Assembly (NCBI RefSeq): GCF_037975245.1
Contig: NC_092571.1
Coordinates: forward strand, 19,926,917 to 19,990,916
DNA from: Apostichopus japonicus
Taxonomy: Eukaryota; Echinodermata; Holothuroidea; Aspidochirotida; Stichopodidae
Direction: 5' to 3'
DNA: 64,000 bases
Shown here: positions 51,101 through 64,000 of the stretch, piece after piece
How the letters are laid out: the number at the start of each line of letters is the position of its first letter
Numbering within the stretch: position 1 is the first letter of the stretch
Position numbers and translations under genes: made by a program
Notes under the pieces: model-generated
What the model was told of the DNA's origin: nothing
Databases searched by the model: none
The model's input: the letters and a program-made list of their open reading frames with translations, nothing else

Positions 51101-51158
51101 ATAGGATGGAGTTAATATCCTTTGAATATTCATAGCTATAGAAATATCATATTTCGGT
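45171..51158 (+). other. Presumed intron or 3' region of the peptide gene
   Basis: If the gene extends past exon 1 this is largely intron. It holds the 51 bp array. A weak candidate second exon begins after CTTTCTACAG at 46865 and stays open in the right phase for 37 codons to TAG at 46976-46978, with two Cys close together (C-V-C). That length can arise by chance. A 96-codon frame at 49730-50020 has no domain and starts with GTG. Confidence 0.3.
45890..46165. repeat. 51 bp tandem array in the presumed first intron
   Basis: GTGAGTACCATG recurs at 45914, 45965, 46016, 46060 and 46111 (spacing 51, 51, 44, 51). Each unit also has TCGAGTACTCAGCACAA and GTGTATATGTGAGTACC. The unit is 17 codons long, so a 113-codon frame (45892-46233) shows a 17-residue period. 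The 44 bp unit breaks this frame's periodic reading, which argues against selection on a protein. Confidence 0.9.
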
Positions 51159-53730
<2,572 letters not shown>

Positions 53731-53776
53731 ACATATAAATATATATATATATATATATATTATAGCTATATATATA

Positions 53777-53807
<31 letters not shown>

Positions 53808-53869
53808 GCATAGTGTATATATTATCATGTATGTATAATCGTGTTTGTATGTATGTATGTATGTATATA

Positions 53870-53942
<73 letters not shown>

Positions 53943-53972
53943 ATACAAACACGATTATACATACATGATAAT
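53731..53972. repeat. TA microsatellites bracketed by 31 bp perfect inverted repeats
   Basis: A first TA tract (53731-53812) is followed by an inverted-repeat arm, 53821-53851 (ATTATCATGTATGTATAATC and on). Then come GTAT repeats and a second TA tract, then the exact reverse complement of the arm at 53942-53972. The loop of about 90 bases is itself almost self-complementary, so the whole can fold into a long hairpin. Confidence 0.93.
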
Positions 53973-54479
53973 GCATATAGGATAGGGTACAAATACCGTA
54001 TGTAAAACTCATTACATCCTTGGCATATAAACGAACGCCTACGAGTAATAATTGCTGCATATGGTTAAATAATAAACTTAATGTCTGATAAAATAATATA
54101 TCTAGTGTTTCTGTGTTTTATTATGATCAATATTGCAGGACCCGTGTCTTCATGGATGGATAGCTTTACATGGATGCTTAAATACATGTTTTTATGTCGT
54201 ATTTGTCTGTTATGCTTCGCATCATTTGCCGTACCAACCTTGCGGTCCGACCTTTGAGGGCTTATGTTATATTAGCATATCTTGTATAGATATTTGTCCA
54301 GTTATTTATACATATACCAGGAATTAGGCCGCATTGTCACAATATGCTCGGTGTGTTGCTGTGCGGTTCCAACGATCATAACGCAGGAGAATACTTTTGT
54401 TGAAGAAGGTATACCAAGATTAAGCCTTGGCATGAATGAAACCAAATCAAACTATTCCCCTTGACGTGACGCTGCAACC

Positions 54480-54795
54480 CAGTGGCGTACCAATCATTAG
54501 TAAGGGGGGAAATGGTTCAATCTGTGGATTGATTGCATTCAACCGGTGAAGAATTAGACGACTATTACGGGGGTACCTTCTCGACCCGGCTCCCTTTCTT
54601 AACCTCATTTATTAGCACAACCTTCGTTTAGAGCTACTTACAAAGACCTAACTTATAAGCTATATATGAATCAAAATACACCATTTGACGTCCGAATTGC
54701 TTGTTGTGGGTCGGTACCTCGGACCCCTACATGGGAGCGGTCTTCAATTCCCCCAGGGCAGCATCCCGTACTTTAAACTCCTTAATACGCCCCTG
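54480..54795. mobile_element. hAT-like short element, no visible target-site duplication
   Basis: CAGTGGCGTA at 54480-54489 and TACGCCCCTG at 54786-54795 are inverted hAT-type ends 316 bp apart. The flanking octamers (CTGCAACC and GCCTTCCA) do not match, so the insertion is old, rearranged, or the pairing is accidental. The right part (CATGGGAGCGGTCTTCAA, then CCCCAGGGCA and TTTAAACTCC) resembles 52759-52815, suggesting a dispersed family. Confidence 0.45.
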
Positions 54796-54900
54796 GCCTT
54801 CCATAATGGTTCAGACGCATATACCTAAATCAGTCAGAGTTTTTTTTGTGTCACGGTGTTAATTTCCCCTCTCCCCCACTTTTGAAATTCTGCGCATCTC

Positions 54901-55352
54901 TGTTATAACCATGTCATCATCACTGTTATAACCATGTCATCATCACTGTTGTAACCATGTCAACATCACTGTTGTAACCATTTCATCACTGTTATAACCA
55001 TGTCATCACCACTGTTATGACCATGTCATCATCACTGTTGTAACCATTTCATTATCACTGTTGTAACCATTTCATCACCACTGTTATAACCATGTCACCA
55101 TCACTGTTGTAACCATGTCATCATCACTGTTGTAACCATTTCATCATCTCTGTTGTAACCATGTCATCATCACTGTTGTAACCATTTCATCATCTCTGTT
55201 GTAACCATGTCACCATCACTGTTGTAACCATGTCATCATCACTATTGCAACCATATCATCATCACTGTTGTAACCATGTCATCATCACTGTTTTAACCAT
55301 GACATCATCACTGTTTTAACCATGACATCATCACTGTAGTAACCATGTCATA
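54901..55352. repeat. 23 bp tandem array, about 20 units
   Basis: The unit is CACTGTTGTAACCATGTCAT plus CAT. Variation is mainly TTATAACC, TTGTAACC or TTTTAACC, and GTCATCAT, TTCATCAT or GACATCAT, with a few shortened units. No gene signal. Confidence 0.95.
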
Positions 55353-56855
55353 ATCCCTGAGTAATAAATTATGACGTATGCTCTACTTCCTCCTCCCATT
55401 GGGCACCCCACTCCGCCTCTACCACCCCCCCCCCATCCCCTCACCCAAGAACAAATCGATACGTAATCCTTCAGTAGAGTAATCCTATAGGGAACCATGT
55501 TTAGTAACTCTTGCAATGGCTTAAATGTCTGGTCATCACTGTTGACCTTTCTCTAATACTACAACCATTTAACTTGACATTCTAGTGCCGTCTATAGACA
55601 TAAAATACGTTTGCGATATCGAGTATTTATACACAAAGAATCGATATGTAAACTGGGACGAAAGCGTCTTAAAGAAGCTCAAATGACATTTTACGGCATA
55701 TTTTGTCTGTTTATAACGATTATTGATTTTGATTGAGGTAGACAGGAAACATATTCTTTCTATATTGAGGTCGAATAAAAAATGTCCTTGCGAGGATAAA
55801 CTTCTGGGATGCGTTCGTTAGTGGCCGAAGTAGTCACAATGGATATTAAATGATTGATTGTTGACAAGGAAAAGTGACGCTTTTTAGAAAGTAGGTCCAC
55901 AAAATGAGTTATAAACATTATATAAATAAACAAAGAAGCAGACAATTTGAAACAAAGTAAAAAACAATAGAAGATGTAAATTGGTAGTGATTCTTAAAAA
56001 CGAAGAATAAACAAGCTATTTACCAACCTATTTACCAAGGGTAATAACTGCAAATACGGAGGGAGTTGGGGGGGGGGGGGGAGAATGACTGAAACCTCGA
56101 ACGCTATCGATTAAAGAAATCAATTCCAATAATAAAAAACTTATAGTGCTTAAATATTAATGGGCATGTTAAATACATCGTCTTAACGAATGCAACCTTA
56201 TAGTTGCTGCTCAAGGCTATCAGGGACAATAATGTTAAATATTATTAATAGATATAAATCCTAGCTTTGGATATTTATATCATTTACCGGTATCTATGGC
56301 GACCTTTCATACACTGTAACTAAATACAATCCTGTTGTGCTGTCCAACAGTCAGCTAGGTCAGCTAGGTAGTGAATTGTTTCGTAGAAACGCCATCAAAT
56401 ATTTATCCAGCCGAAACCAAGAGAGATAAAAAAAAATAAGGCTAATGTGTTAATTAACCTAAATACGTTATGACACGTGACCAGAGGATTTCATATATGA
56501 ACTCATACTGGTGTGAATTTATATAGTCTCGTTTTGCAGATCTATATATCGGTGTTTGGGTGTAGTCAAAATGGGGCCTTTCTCTACACAGAGCAGTTCA
56601 TTCGATCGAGCATATACATGCCTGAAATGTATATCAACCGGGCAAATCCGTACCGAGGCTAAGTCTGCGTGCAGATGTGTCGCTTCTGCCTACCCTATAT
56701 ATAATGAACTGCGTGGTAAATACGTTTCGCCCATGTTGTGGCGCCATATTTAATTCGAGAATAATGTACATAAGTTTCTTATTTTTCATTATAGATGGCG
56801 TCTCGTTTGGAGTGTATTTCATTTTATATAAGTGTCGTAAGAATCTATGTAAGAG

Positions 56856-57230
56856 CAAGGGCGTAGGAACCGGGGGGCTGGGGGGCGCCAGCCCCCCCAG
56901 TGAAAAATGTGGAGGGGCGGAAGTATCATTCCGCCCCCCCCCCCCGCTCCGCAGGTCAGAAAACCCCTTTTCATTTCCAAATGAGAAAAAAATCTCATTT
57001 GGAGCACCAAATTGCATCTAAGGCCAGGTGAAAATACAAAATTAAGTTTACAAAATGGAGTGGGTGTTGAAGTGTGCTATATTGCACCAAATTGCATCTG
57101 AGGCCACCTGGAAATGCAAAAATTTCCAAAGGGGAGGGGAACACCCCTCCCCTTAGACCCCTCCCCTAGGCCGGCCATCAGTCTTCAGCCCCCCCCCCCC
57201 CCCACTCAAAAGTACCTTCCTACGCCAGTG
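56856..57230 (+). mobile_element. hAT-type MITE, copy C (375 bp)
   Basis: Third copy of the family, same orientation and length as 21690-22064. It has a perfect 8 bp target-site duplication, TGTAAGAG (56848-56855 and 57231-57238). The right end reads TACGCCAGTG rather than TACGCCACTG, a small change at the tip. A C-run of 15 (57189-57203) near the right end is longer than in copy A, suggesting slippage. The hairpin and internal direct repeats are intact. Confidence 0.9.
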
Positions 57231-57675
57231 TGTAAGAGTACTTTTTCTAAACTGCACGAATTTCAGCATTTCATCGAAAGTTTGACTTTACACAAGAAAA
57301 AAATAAGAATATTATGGGATTTATTAAATGGCTGCAGTTTAACTTAGCACTGCCGTGGATTGCATCTCTAGGTCCAAATTTAGGAGGCACAAACATGACC
57401 ACCCCCCCCCCTCCCCTCCCTTTCCACTTTTCAAACTGGAGAACAGCGTCCCATGTGCCCATCTGCCCATCTACGACTATGGATATAGCGTACTTGTTAG
57501 AATACATGCTTTGATTTAAGTAAGATAATTTATATCTCTCCTCACCCGTGTAGGACCACACAATTTCCCCTCTCATTCAATTACAATCCTTATCAATTAA
57601 CGGATGTATATTATCGCGCATATATGTTCGATGTCAGCACGTCTTGTTTACAGTGCGTCAATATTTTGAAGCAGT

Positions 57676-57765
57676 AGCGCGCCTATATGTTCACAAAAAG
57701 CGCGCCTATATGTTCACAATTGCGCGCTATATTTTCACAATTGCGCGCAATTGCGATATGTTCAA
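57676..57765. repeat. Short GCGCGC-containing tandem repeat
   Basis: Four imperfect units of about 22-25 bp containing GCGCGC, TATATGTTCACAA and variants. Includes a 16 bp perfect palindrome CAATTGCGCGCAATTG (57738-57753). It is unusually CpG-dense for this window. Confidence 0.85.
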
Positions 57766-59018
57766 AAGTATAGCGAATGCACCAATAAGTTAAAAATTTC
57801 TTTTTTCTTCGGCATTTCTGTATAAAATTATGACAAGCTTATATGAAACTCTCCATAGTTATATCATGCTATAACATGCATGATGACATATATGTAGATT
57901 TTCTTATATAACACTTGACATTTAGTTTTCGATATTTATGGAACGTATAGCTCTCACATACTACTCTGTGAAGCATTATGGTATGCTGCAGTCAACTAAT
58001 ATACAATATCGCATATAGTTTGCTTTCGTAGAAACTCATAACAGACGAAGAAACACAATCAATTTAAACAGTGATTATCACGACACTTCACGCTACTTGC
58101 TTCCCCATTCATCAAAAGAAATATGGAACAGTTTGGTAACTTTGTAATTACTCTTGAATGGTTAATGAATCGTTCCAAATTGCATTCTTCGGAGGAAACA
58201 ATGGTCGACTTCATTCGTCTTTGTATATACAAAGTTCATTTATAGTACTGGGGTATACGTGATTGCATTAGATCAAATCTATTTAGAACTGTATGTCTTT
58301 GAGAACCTTCAAAGTTAAATCATATAAATTCTGCCTCACTAACGTACTCAAACGGTGAGTTCATTGGTCAACCTATGTGATGACGTAGTGAATTACCAAA
58401 GATTATGTTAATAAGATTCGAGGGGTTCGATGGAAGTTCATCACCGAATTGCAGAAAATGGTAGAAATTAAAAATATATATATAAAGTAGTAAAAACTAA
58501 GAATAAGTTTTCAGTGGTGGTCATCTGCCATTGCCAATCTCTAGGAACGTCGACAATTCTCATGATAAATAATGCAATCAATTCCTAACACATCATGGCT
58601 AAAACTAGGCTAGAAAAATGTCTTAATTGCCACACACCATTTCAATTGTATACACAATGGTAACAATAAACGCTGGTGTATCATATTTATTGCTGAATAA
58701 TCAACAGTGGGTAGATTGCCATACAAAAGAGGGGCGAGGTAGACTATTAGTCCCGGTATAAATACCGAAATAATAAATATTACAGAGCTATAGCGGTGCA
58801 TACGAAAATATTGGTAAAAGACAGAAATGGCAAAAACTTTCAGAAGGTTGCCGAACCTCCCCCTTCCCCCGCCCACCCCCCCCCACCCACTCACACGTCT
58901 CCCTTCCACACTTGCCCGCCAAATACATAGAATTACTTGTGGACTCACTATTGCAACTTAACTCAAGTCTTCGACAGCTTATAACTTTTGCAACTTTTAC
59001 AATGTTCATAACAAACAG

Positions 59019-59783
59019 CCAATGTACACATGACTTGATCAGTTTGTACTGTGAATAAGAGACAACCGTTAATCAGTATAAACTGAAGTGTGTTATAACA
59101 CCGTAACACGTGCTACACCTGTCAGCAGATACTAATGTGCACCCAATGTATATGGCTCGATCAGTTTGTACTGTGAATATGCATGATACAACCGTTAATC
59201 AGTATAAACTGAAGTGTGTTATAACAGCGTAACACATGGTATACCTGTCAGCAGATGCTACTGTGCACCCAATGTACATGGCTTGATCAGTTTGTACTGT
59301 GACAATAGAGACAACCGTCAGTAGAAACTGAGGTGTGTTATAACACCGTAACACATGTTAGACCTGTCAGTATATGCTACTGTGGAGAAATACTAACAGA
59401 AGAATTCTGTACTCAAAGGCTGTTCAACTAATGAAATCGTTAGGTTAGGAGTCTAAACAACTGTCCCTATGTTTTACTTGTAAGTATACCTTGTAAAGGT
59501 GGTTCAGATTGTAGATTTTATGCGTTTTGCAGTAAAGTGTCCTCTACTTTCTATTATTATGTGGACGAAATTACTGGAGAAACCTTTACAGTGGTCTGGT
59601 TAGTCCAATCAATCATTATGCATAGGATTGTGTGTTTAGTATTTTCTGTTTATAAATCCTGCTCAGTAGCAACTAGTCATAAATGTAACACATGTTAAGT
59701 TATTATAACACAAATCAGTTTTAACGGATTAACGGGTATACTCACCTTTACCAGTTTTAACCGATAAAGCCATGAGAATCGGT
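59019..59783 (+). mobile_element. MITE-like family 2, copy 3 (three subunits)
   Basis: The longest copy, with three subunits in tandem at ~122 bp spacing (CTTGATCAGTTTGTACTG at about 59034, 59157 and 59282), the shared body, and an end at CATGAGAATCGG. The segment 59688-59733 is close to the reverse complement of the subunit motif (GTTAATCAGTATAAACTGAAG... through CACATGTTA), giving a fold-back structure. The subunit count (two or three) varies between copies, as expected from unequal exchange or slippage. No coding capacity or target-site duplication was recognised. Confidence 0.78.
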
Positions 59784-62168
59784 GTCTGGTGCAATGAAAC
59801 ACGAAAGCTGCGAAATTATAAATATAGATTCGATATCAAAACGAACGGACAAGGACAAGGACACTGACCATACATTTGAGTATTCCCCTATATTTAAAAC
59901 CATACATTTATGTCAATTATTGTTCCTTTTTATAGACGGACTTAATTTATAAAAAAATATATAAAAAATAGAATCGCTCTCCATAAGGAAGGAGATTATC
60001 GATTAATCGAATAATTGATTCGACTGTAAGGTAATTAATTTTGTTAATGTTTAATGTAAAAGAATATATCCTATTCGATCAATCAATTCGAATTACGTCA
60101 TAATAATTCCAAAAGAAATTGAACACTTTCTTTACAAAAGAAAAAAAAAACAAGTTTTTAAGAAATCACGCAAGGAAGAGCAAATTTCATCTCCCGCTGC
60201 AATTTTCTTTAGTTTTATACTTTAGAGTATTTAATTCTTCTGGTTTCTTTGATTCGACTAAACTTTTGGCTTTTTGACGATAAATGATAGTTTGTTATAC
60301 CTACTCGAAAGAGCCATATTTCGTCAGAACCTTTTGCCATGATTCCTTCTCTTCGTTAACATGTTTATAAATTGTCCTGTGGGTGCAAAAAGGTTTTTTT
60401 TTTGTGTATGTGTCCAAAACCTTTCTTACTTGTCAAGTCATGGCATTGACACTAATGTAACAAGCTTGCAATATATTTTGTTTTGTACGTGTCTTTTGCG
60501 GCGAGACAAATGTCACGTAGAGAATGGAACAACCTGTGTTATAGATTAAAGAATCGCTCCTTTTGTTCAAAACGAAGATAACATTATACTAGCCTAAATA
60601 AGGTACACGGATTTCCCATACTGGGACTTTACACATGTATCACTGCAATACATCCATGTTATTTTAGATAATATGTCCTCTGTTGGCTGACATAGGAGTA
60701 ATTTGTGGTTAGTGAACGATGACCAATCCACTTAATCATTGAGATCTAAAATGGCAGCTGCCTGATTTAACACACGTCATCCTTTTTAGTGGAATTACTT
60801 GTTGTTGTGCATTCATTCATGTTCAGAAAATGACCTTTTCTAACGTGAAATTCCGATGGCACGAACTTAATTATATTTTGTTCATATAATGACAGACGTA
60901 CGTGGTTTAACGCAATTTCTCTGTTTAGACATTTCTTGTTAGCCCGAAACCACACTCTATTTTTTTTTTAGAATTATATTAAAAATATATATATAAATAT
61001 ATATATATATTGTGATCATGTTTCAATTCCCTCGGGTTTTGTTTTATATTTTGTCTAAAATGTTTAGTTTTCATTCTGAAAAATATTTACAAAGACATAA
61101 TCTTTCATATTAAGACGGTTGTCATTCTTTGGGAGATTCAGATAAGTTTATAAAATTTCATCTTTAATTTTTATCCATCTGTCATCTGAAAATGCTTAAT
61201 TTTACGCTTTCTAATAAAGAGTCTAATTTCTCCTGAGAATGTAAACGAAAAACATAAATTTGTTTGCCATGATGGATATTAGATCCTGATCAATGCCTGT
61301 ATGCTGTCAGCTTGGATCGGAAGAGACAGGGTTGATGCTGGTAAGATGAAGTACTTAGTAAAACAGTTAGCAACGAACCTGAGATAACAAAAAGAATTAC
61401 AAGAGGAGAAAGAAACAGAGTGAATCTACTAGTTTTATTTCATTCAAAACTTTTGTGATAAAACAGCAAACTAATTAATGCATCTGTTTGGTATATTTTC
61501 ATTGCGTTTTTTTAATATTTTTTCTTTTATAGAGCTCTTAGGTATTACAAAAAAAGAGTCGTCGCTTTAAAGAACTTCTCTACAGTAAACATTGAAATCA
61601 AGCTTATTTGCAACACGCACGCAGTGACGTCAAATATTTTATAACATGAATGGCTTCTTTAGACTGAAAACTCATTTCAGCTTGACATGATGAAATGGTC
61701 AGAATAACACATTAAATTATTTGTAATTTATTTCTGTAACAGCTAGCAACATGGGGTTACCATGTTTTCGTTGCAATATCATATATTCACGTCAAACGTC
61801 ACAATTATTATTATTATTTTCATATGTAGGCCTATATTATATACAAAATGACTACAGGGGGAGTGTTATATGTGATTCTGAAAACCAGTGATAAACCGAG
61901 GTCCATGGAAGCAAGCCAGAAGGCTAAATTTGACAAATGAAAAGTTAAGGAAGATTCTTAAGTGTGGCAAGGCAGCAGAAATGCAGTTCTGAAGATAAAT
62001 AACTCTCCCTGTGGTATGACAGTAGAAGGCAGAACAAAGGTTGAGAAAAATGGTAACAATAAGAATACAGACGACAATGGATGAAGAGAATAAAGAGAAA
62101 CAAAAGGCCATTGAAATTATGTGGTGCCAATTAAGTGGTGCCTAATAATTAAAGGGGTACGATTGAGG

Positions 62169-62203
<35 letters not shown>

Positions 62204-64000
62204 TACGTTAAGTATACATTTAACGCAAAGTCTTGCACGCGCCGAACTACAATAAGCCTTTGTATTCATGATCTGACAATAGGTTTAGACTATACGACAT
62301 ATCTTATAACATTCAATTGTCGTGGTTTACCTATACCTACAACAGATCCGCATACATATGTGCATAATGTGTGTATATGCATCAATCACATAACCTGTGG
62401 CAGGGTCTTGCTAATGACAACTTTTCGTGGTCACTCTCACATGTAAACGTATTCTTTGATAAGGTGTAGCACATCCCATAAACATATAATGACGTGCACA
62501 GAATGTCTAAGATTGGGAGGGGGCAACTTCCCATGACTGAGGACATGCGACATGAACCGTTATCGGCGGGCTGTAGGCGGATCAAATTCTTCGACGAATG
62601 AGGGGGTGAGACTGTGGGTGTGTTGAGTGCGAATTCTATATAGGAGGTGCTCTCCCAGAAGAAGAATTCAAAGCTTTTACTTCAAATTGGTGCAAGCTGA
62701 GGCAAATTTAGACTATAAAGTAGATATACAATCATGTCTAAACGCATGGATGTTCGAATAAATATTTGAGAATGTTGAAACATCGACTCAACGTTTTCGG
62801 GCGATTGACGATGGAGGTGGGGCCACCCCTGCCCCACCAACCATCCCTCCCCCACCCGCCGCCCTCCCTTTGCGTGATCCATTTGTAGGCCTATGGTCTC
62901 TATTAGTCTCCGATTCAGCCAGAAAAGAGGAAGGAACTAAATTGTCATAGTTCTAGCCTTGTGCGACCTTTTTTCAAAGGTAAAAAATCAGACAGTTGGA
63001 CATACACCAACAGCGATCGACGATGACGTCACGTTGGTAAAGGTGAATTTTAAAAGATACTTTATACGATTTGAATCAATCAGTTATCCATTTCCTTCCG
63101 GTAGTTTATTTTTATAAGTTTTAAATATCCTTGTGTGTGCAGTGAAGCTATGCTAGTAATAAAACACCACGATAATAAACTTCAAGGTGAGAAATATGCA
63201 CATAGCTGTGAATTTCAATGTGCTGGATATCGGCTGGAAAATGGATTAGTTTTCTATACCCTAAGGATATTAATAGAATTCATGGACAGTTGTTGTAGTT
63301 TACTTCGTTTGAAACTTGCAAACAAGATGCCAAACAAAATGATTATTATCACCTATGTAAATTTTGCATTTTTATCACATAACAGCTTACAAAATATTTA
63401 AACAAGTTTACTCTCATTTGAGGTAGAATGACTTAGTCAATAACAACCAGTTTAAAGTTGTTTCGAGTTCTGAAGAAGTTTCGATGTAAATGTAAATGGT
63501 TTGATCAAAATGGGTGTCAAAAATCGTTGGGTTTCACCTTTAACGGTCGTCTGTGATATGTAGATTTTTAGAATATACCGTAGCCTGTTACCAATGGTCG
63601 AAAGGTCATAGGTTATTCACCATAACGTATGGCACTTTACAAATGTTTACTCATATGTCGAACAAAATAAAATTATCACTCTTAGTAAAGAAGCACTTTA
63701 AGACCGTCCTGAACATATAATTAGAAAGTAGTCTGATTTGTTTTTTTGTGGCAATTTTCTGAACTTTCTTAGATATTTAGAGGATTAAAAAATGTGCAGT
63801 GTCTGTGATTCACAATCTCACTGGAATCAGAAATGTTAACCTTCAAGTTTATACCTAAAGATTGAAATCTGCTTGCGTGACTTTTTTTTCTAGAAAATAC
63901 CGAACTCTTCCCTGGAATAAAATGCCACGTTCAATCGATATCAATTTTCTCGTTTATGTCAAATTACTGGCATTTACGCTGCTCGAGAAGGTGATGTGTG
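59784..64000. other. No gene recognised
   Basis: AT-rich sequence with one short TA tract. The 81- and 88-codon frames (61866-62111 minus; 63135-63401 plus) have no recognisable domain, and the second lacks a clear ATG start. Confidence 0.55.
62171..62201. repeat. TA microsatellite
   Basis: About 15 TA repeats. Confidence 0.95.

Larger units (their letters stand above)
55353..59018. other. No gene recognised apart from MITE copy C and the GCGCGC repeat
   Basis: A G-run at 56068-56081 and a C-run near 57402. The long frames at 56634-57017 and 56677-57021 run into MITE copy C and are artefacts. Confidence 0.55.

Noticed and set aside
56634-57021. 114- and 127-codon frames
   Set aside because: They run into hAT MITE copy C; similar peptides appear at copies A and B because the MITE is repeated, not because a protein is conserved.

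Overview
This window looks like nuclear DNA from an animal, most likely a marine invertebrate. It is AT-rich and intron-like or intergenic throughout, with no operons, ribosome binding sites or dense reading frames. It carries many microsatellites, tandem arrays and short transposon copies. Repeated TAGGCCTA palindromes, long C or G runs, and non-autonomous hAT elements with ends like CAGTGGCGTAGG or CAGGGACGTAGCC resemble echinoderm and hemichordate genomes as I know them. That is an inference from sequence style; the species is not identified, and cnidarian or mollusc origin is not excluded.

Only one stretch reads as a real protein-coding gene, a 5' end on the plus strand. A promoter at 44785-44954 (inverted CCAAT box, octamer, CRE-like site, GC box, TATA box, initiator-like TSS) leads into an exon. 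Its first ATG (45069) opens a 32-codon signal-peptide segment that ends in Lys-Arg exactly at a GTAAGT donor (45165). This is the layout of a secreted peptide precursor (neuropeptide, antimicrobial peptide or similar). The rest of the gene was not found with confidence; one weak phase-compatible second exon lies at 46865-46978. Everything else with a long open frame is explained by repeats.

Mobile DNA: three copies (21690-22064, 25748-26114, 56856-57230) of one ~370 bp hAT-type MITE, each with its own 8 bp target-site duplication. A 1.69 kb hAT-type element (40514-42204) has a perfect 8 bp duplication, an internal 164 bp tandem duplication and a second, nested hAT-like left end. A second MITE-like family with ~122 bp subunits has copies at 6660-7174, 21074-21615 and 59019-59783. 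There is a tRNA-headed SINE candidate (about 33040-33303, minus) and the decayed C-terminus of a LINE reverse transcriptase ORF (34035-34198, minus). A weaker hAT-like element is at 54480-54795.

Tandem DNA: the largest array is a 38 bp satellite of 42 units (34194-35822) with duplicated 6-unit higher-order blocks, directly abutting the LINE remnant. Others are degenerate arrays at 2089-2822 and 4150-5380, a CCCTATCC-type array (17023-17238), a CATAC array with higher-order order (19242-19810), a G-rich 15 bp array (23004-23430), a 51 bp array in the presumed first intron (about 45890-46165), a 23 bp array (54901-55352), and several TA microsatellites. The remaining spans hold no gene I can support.
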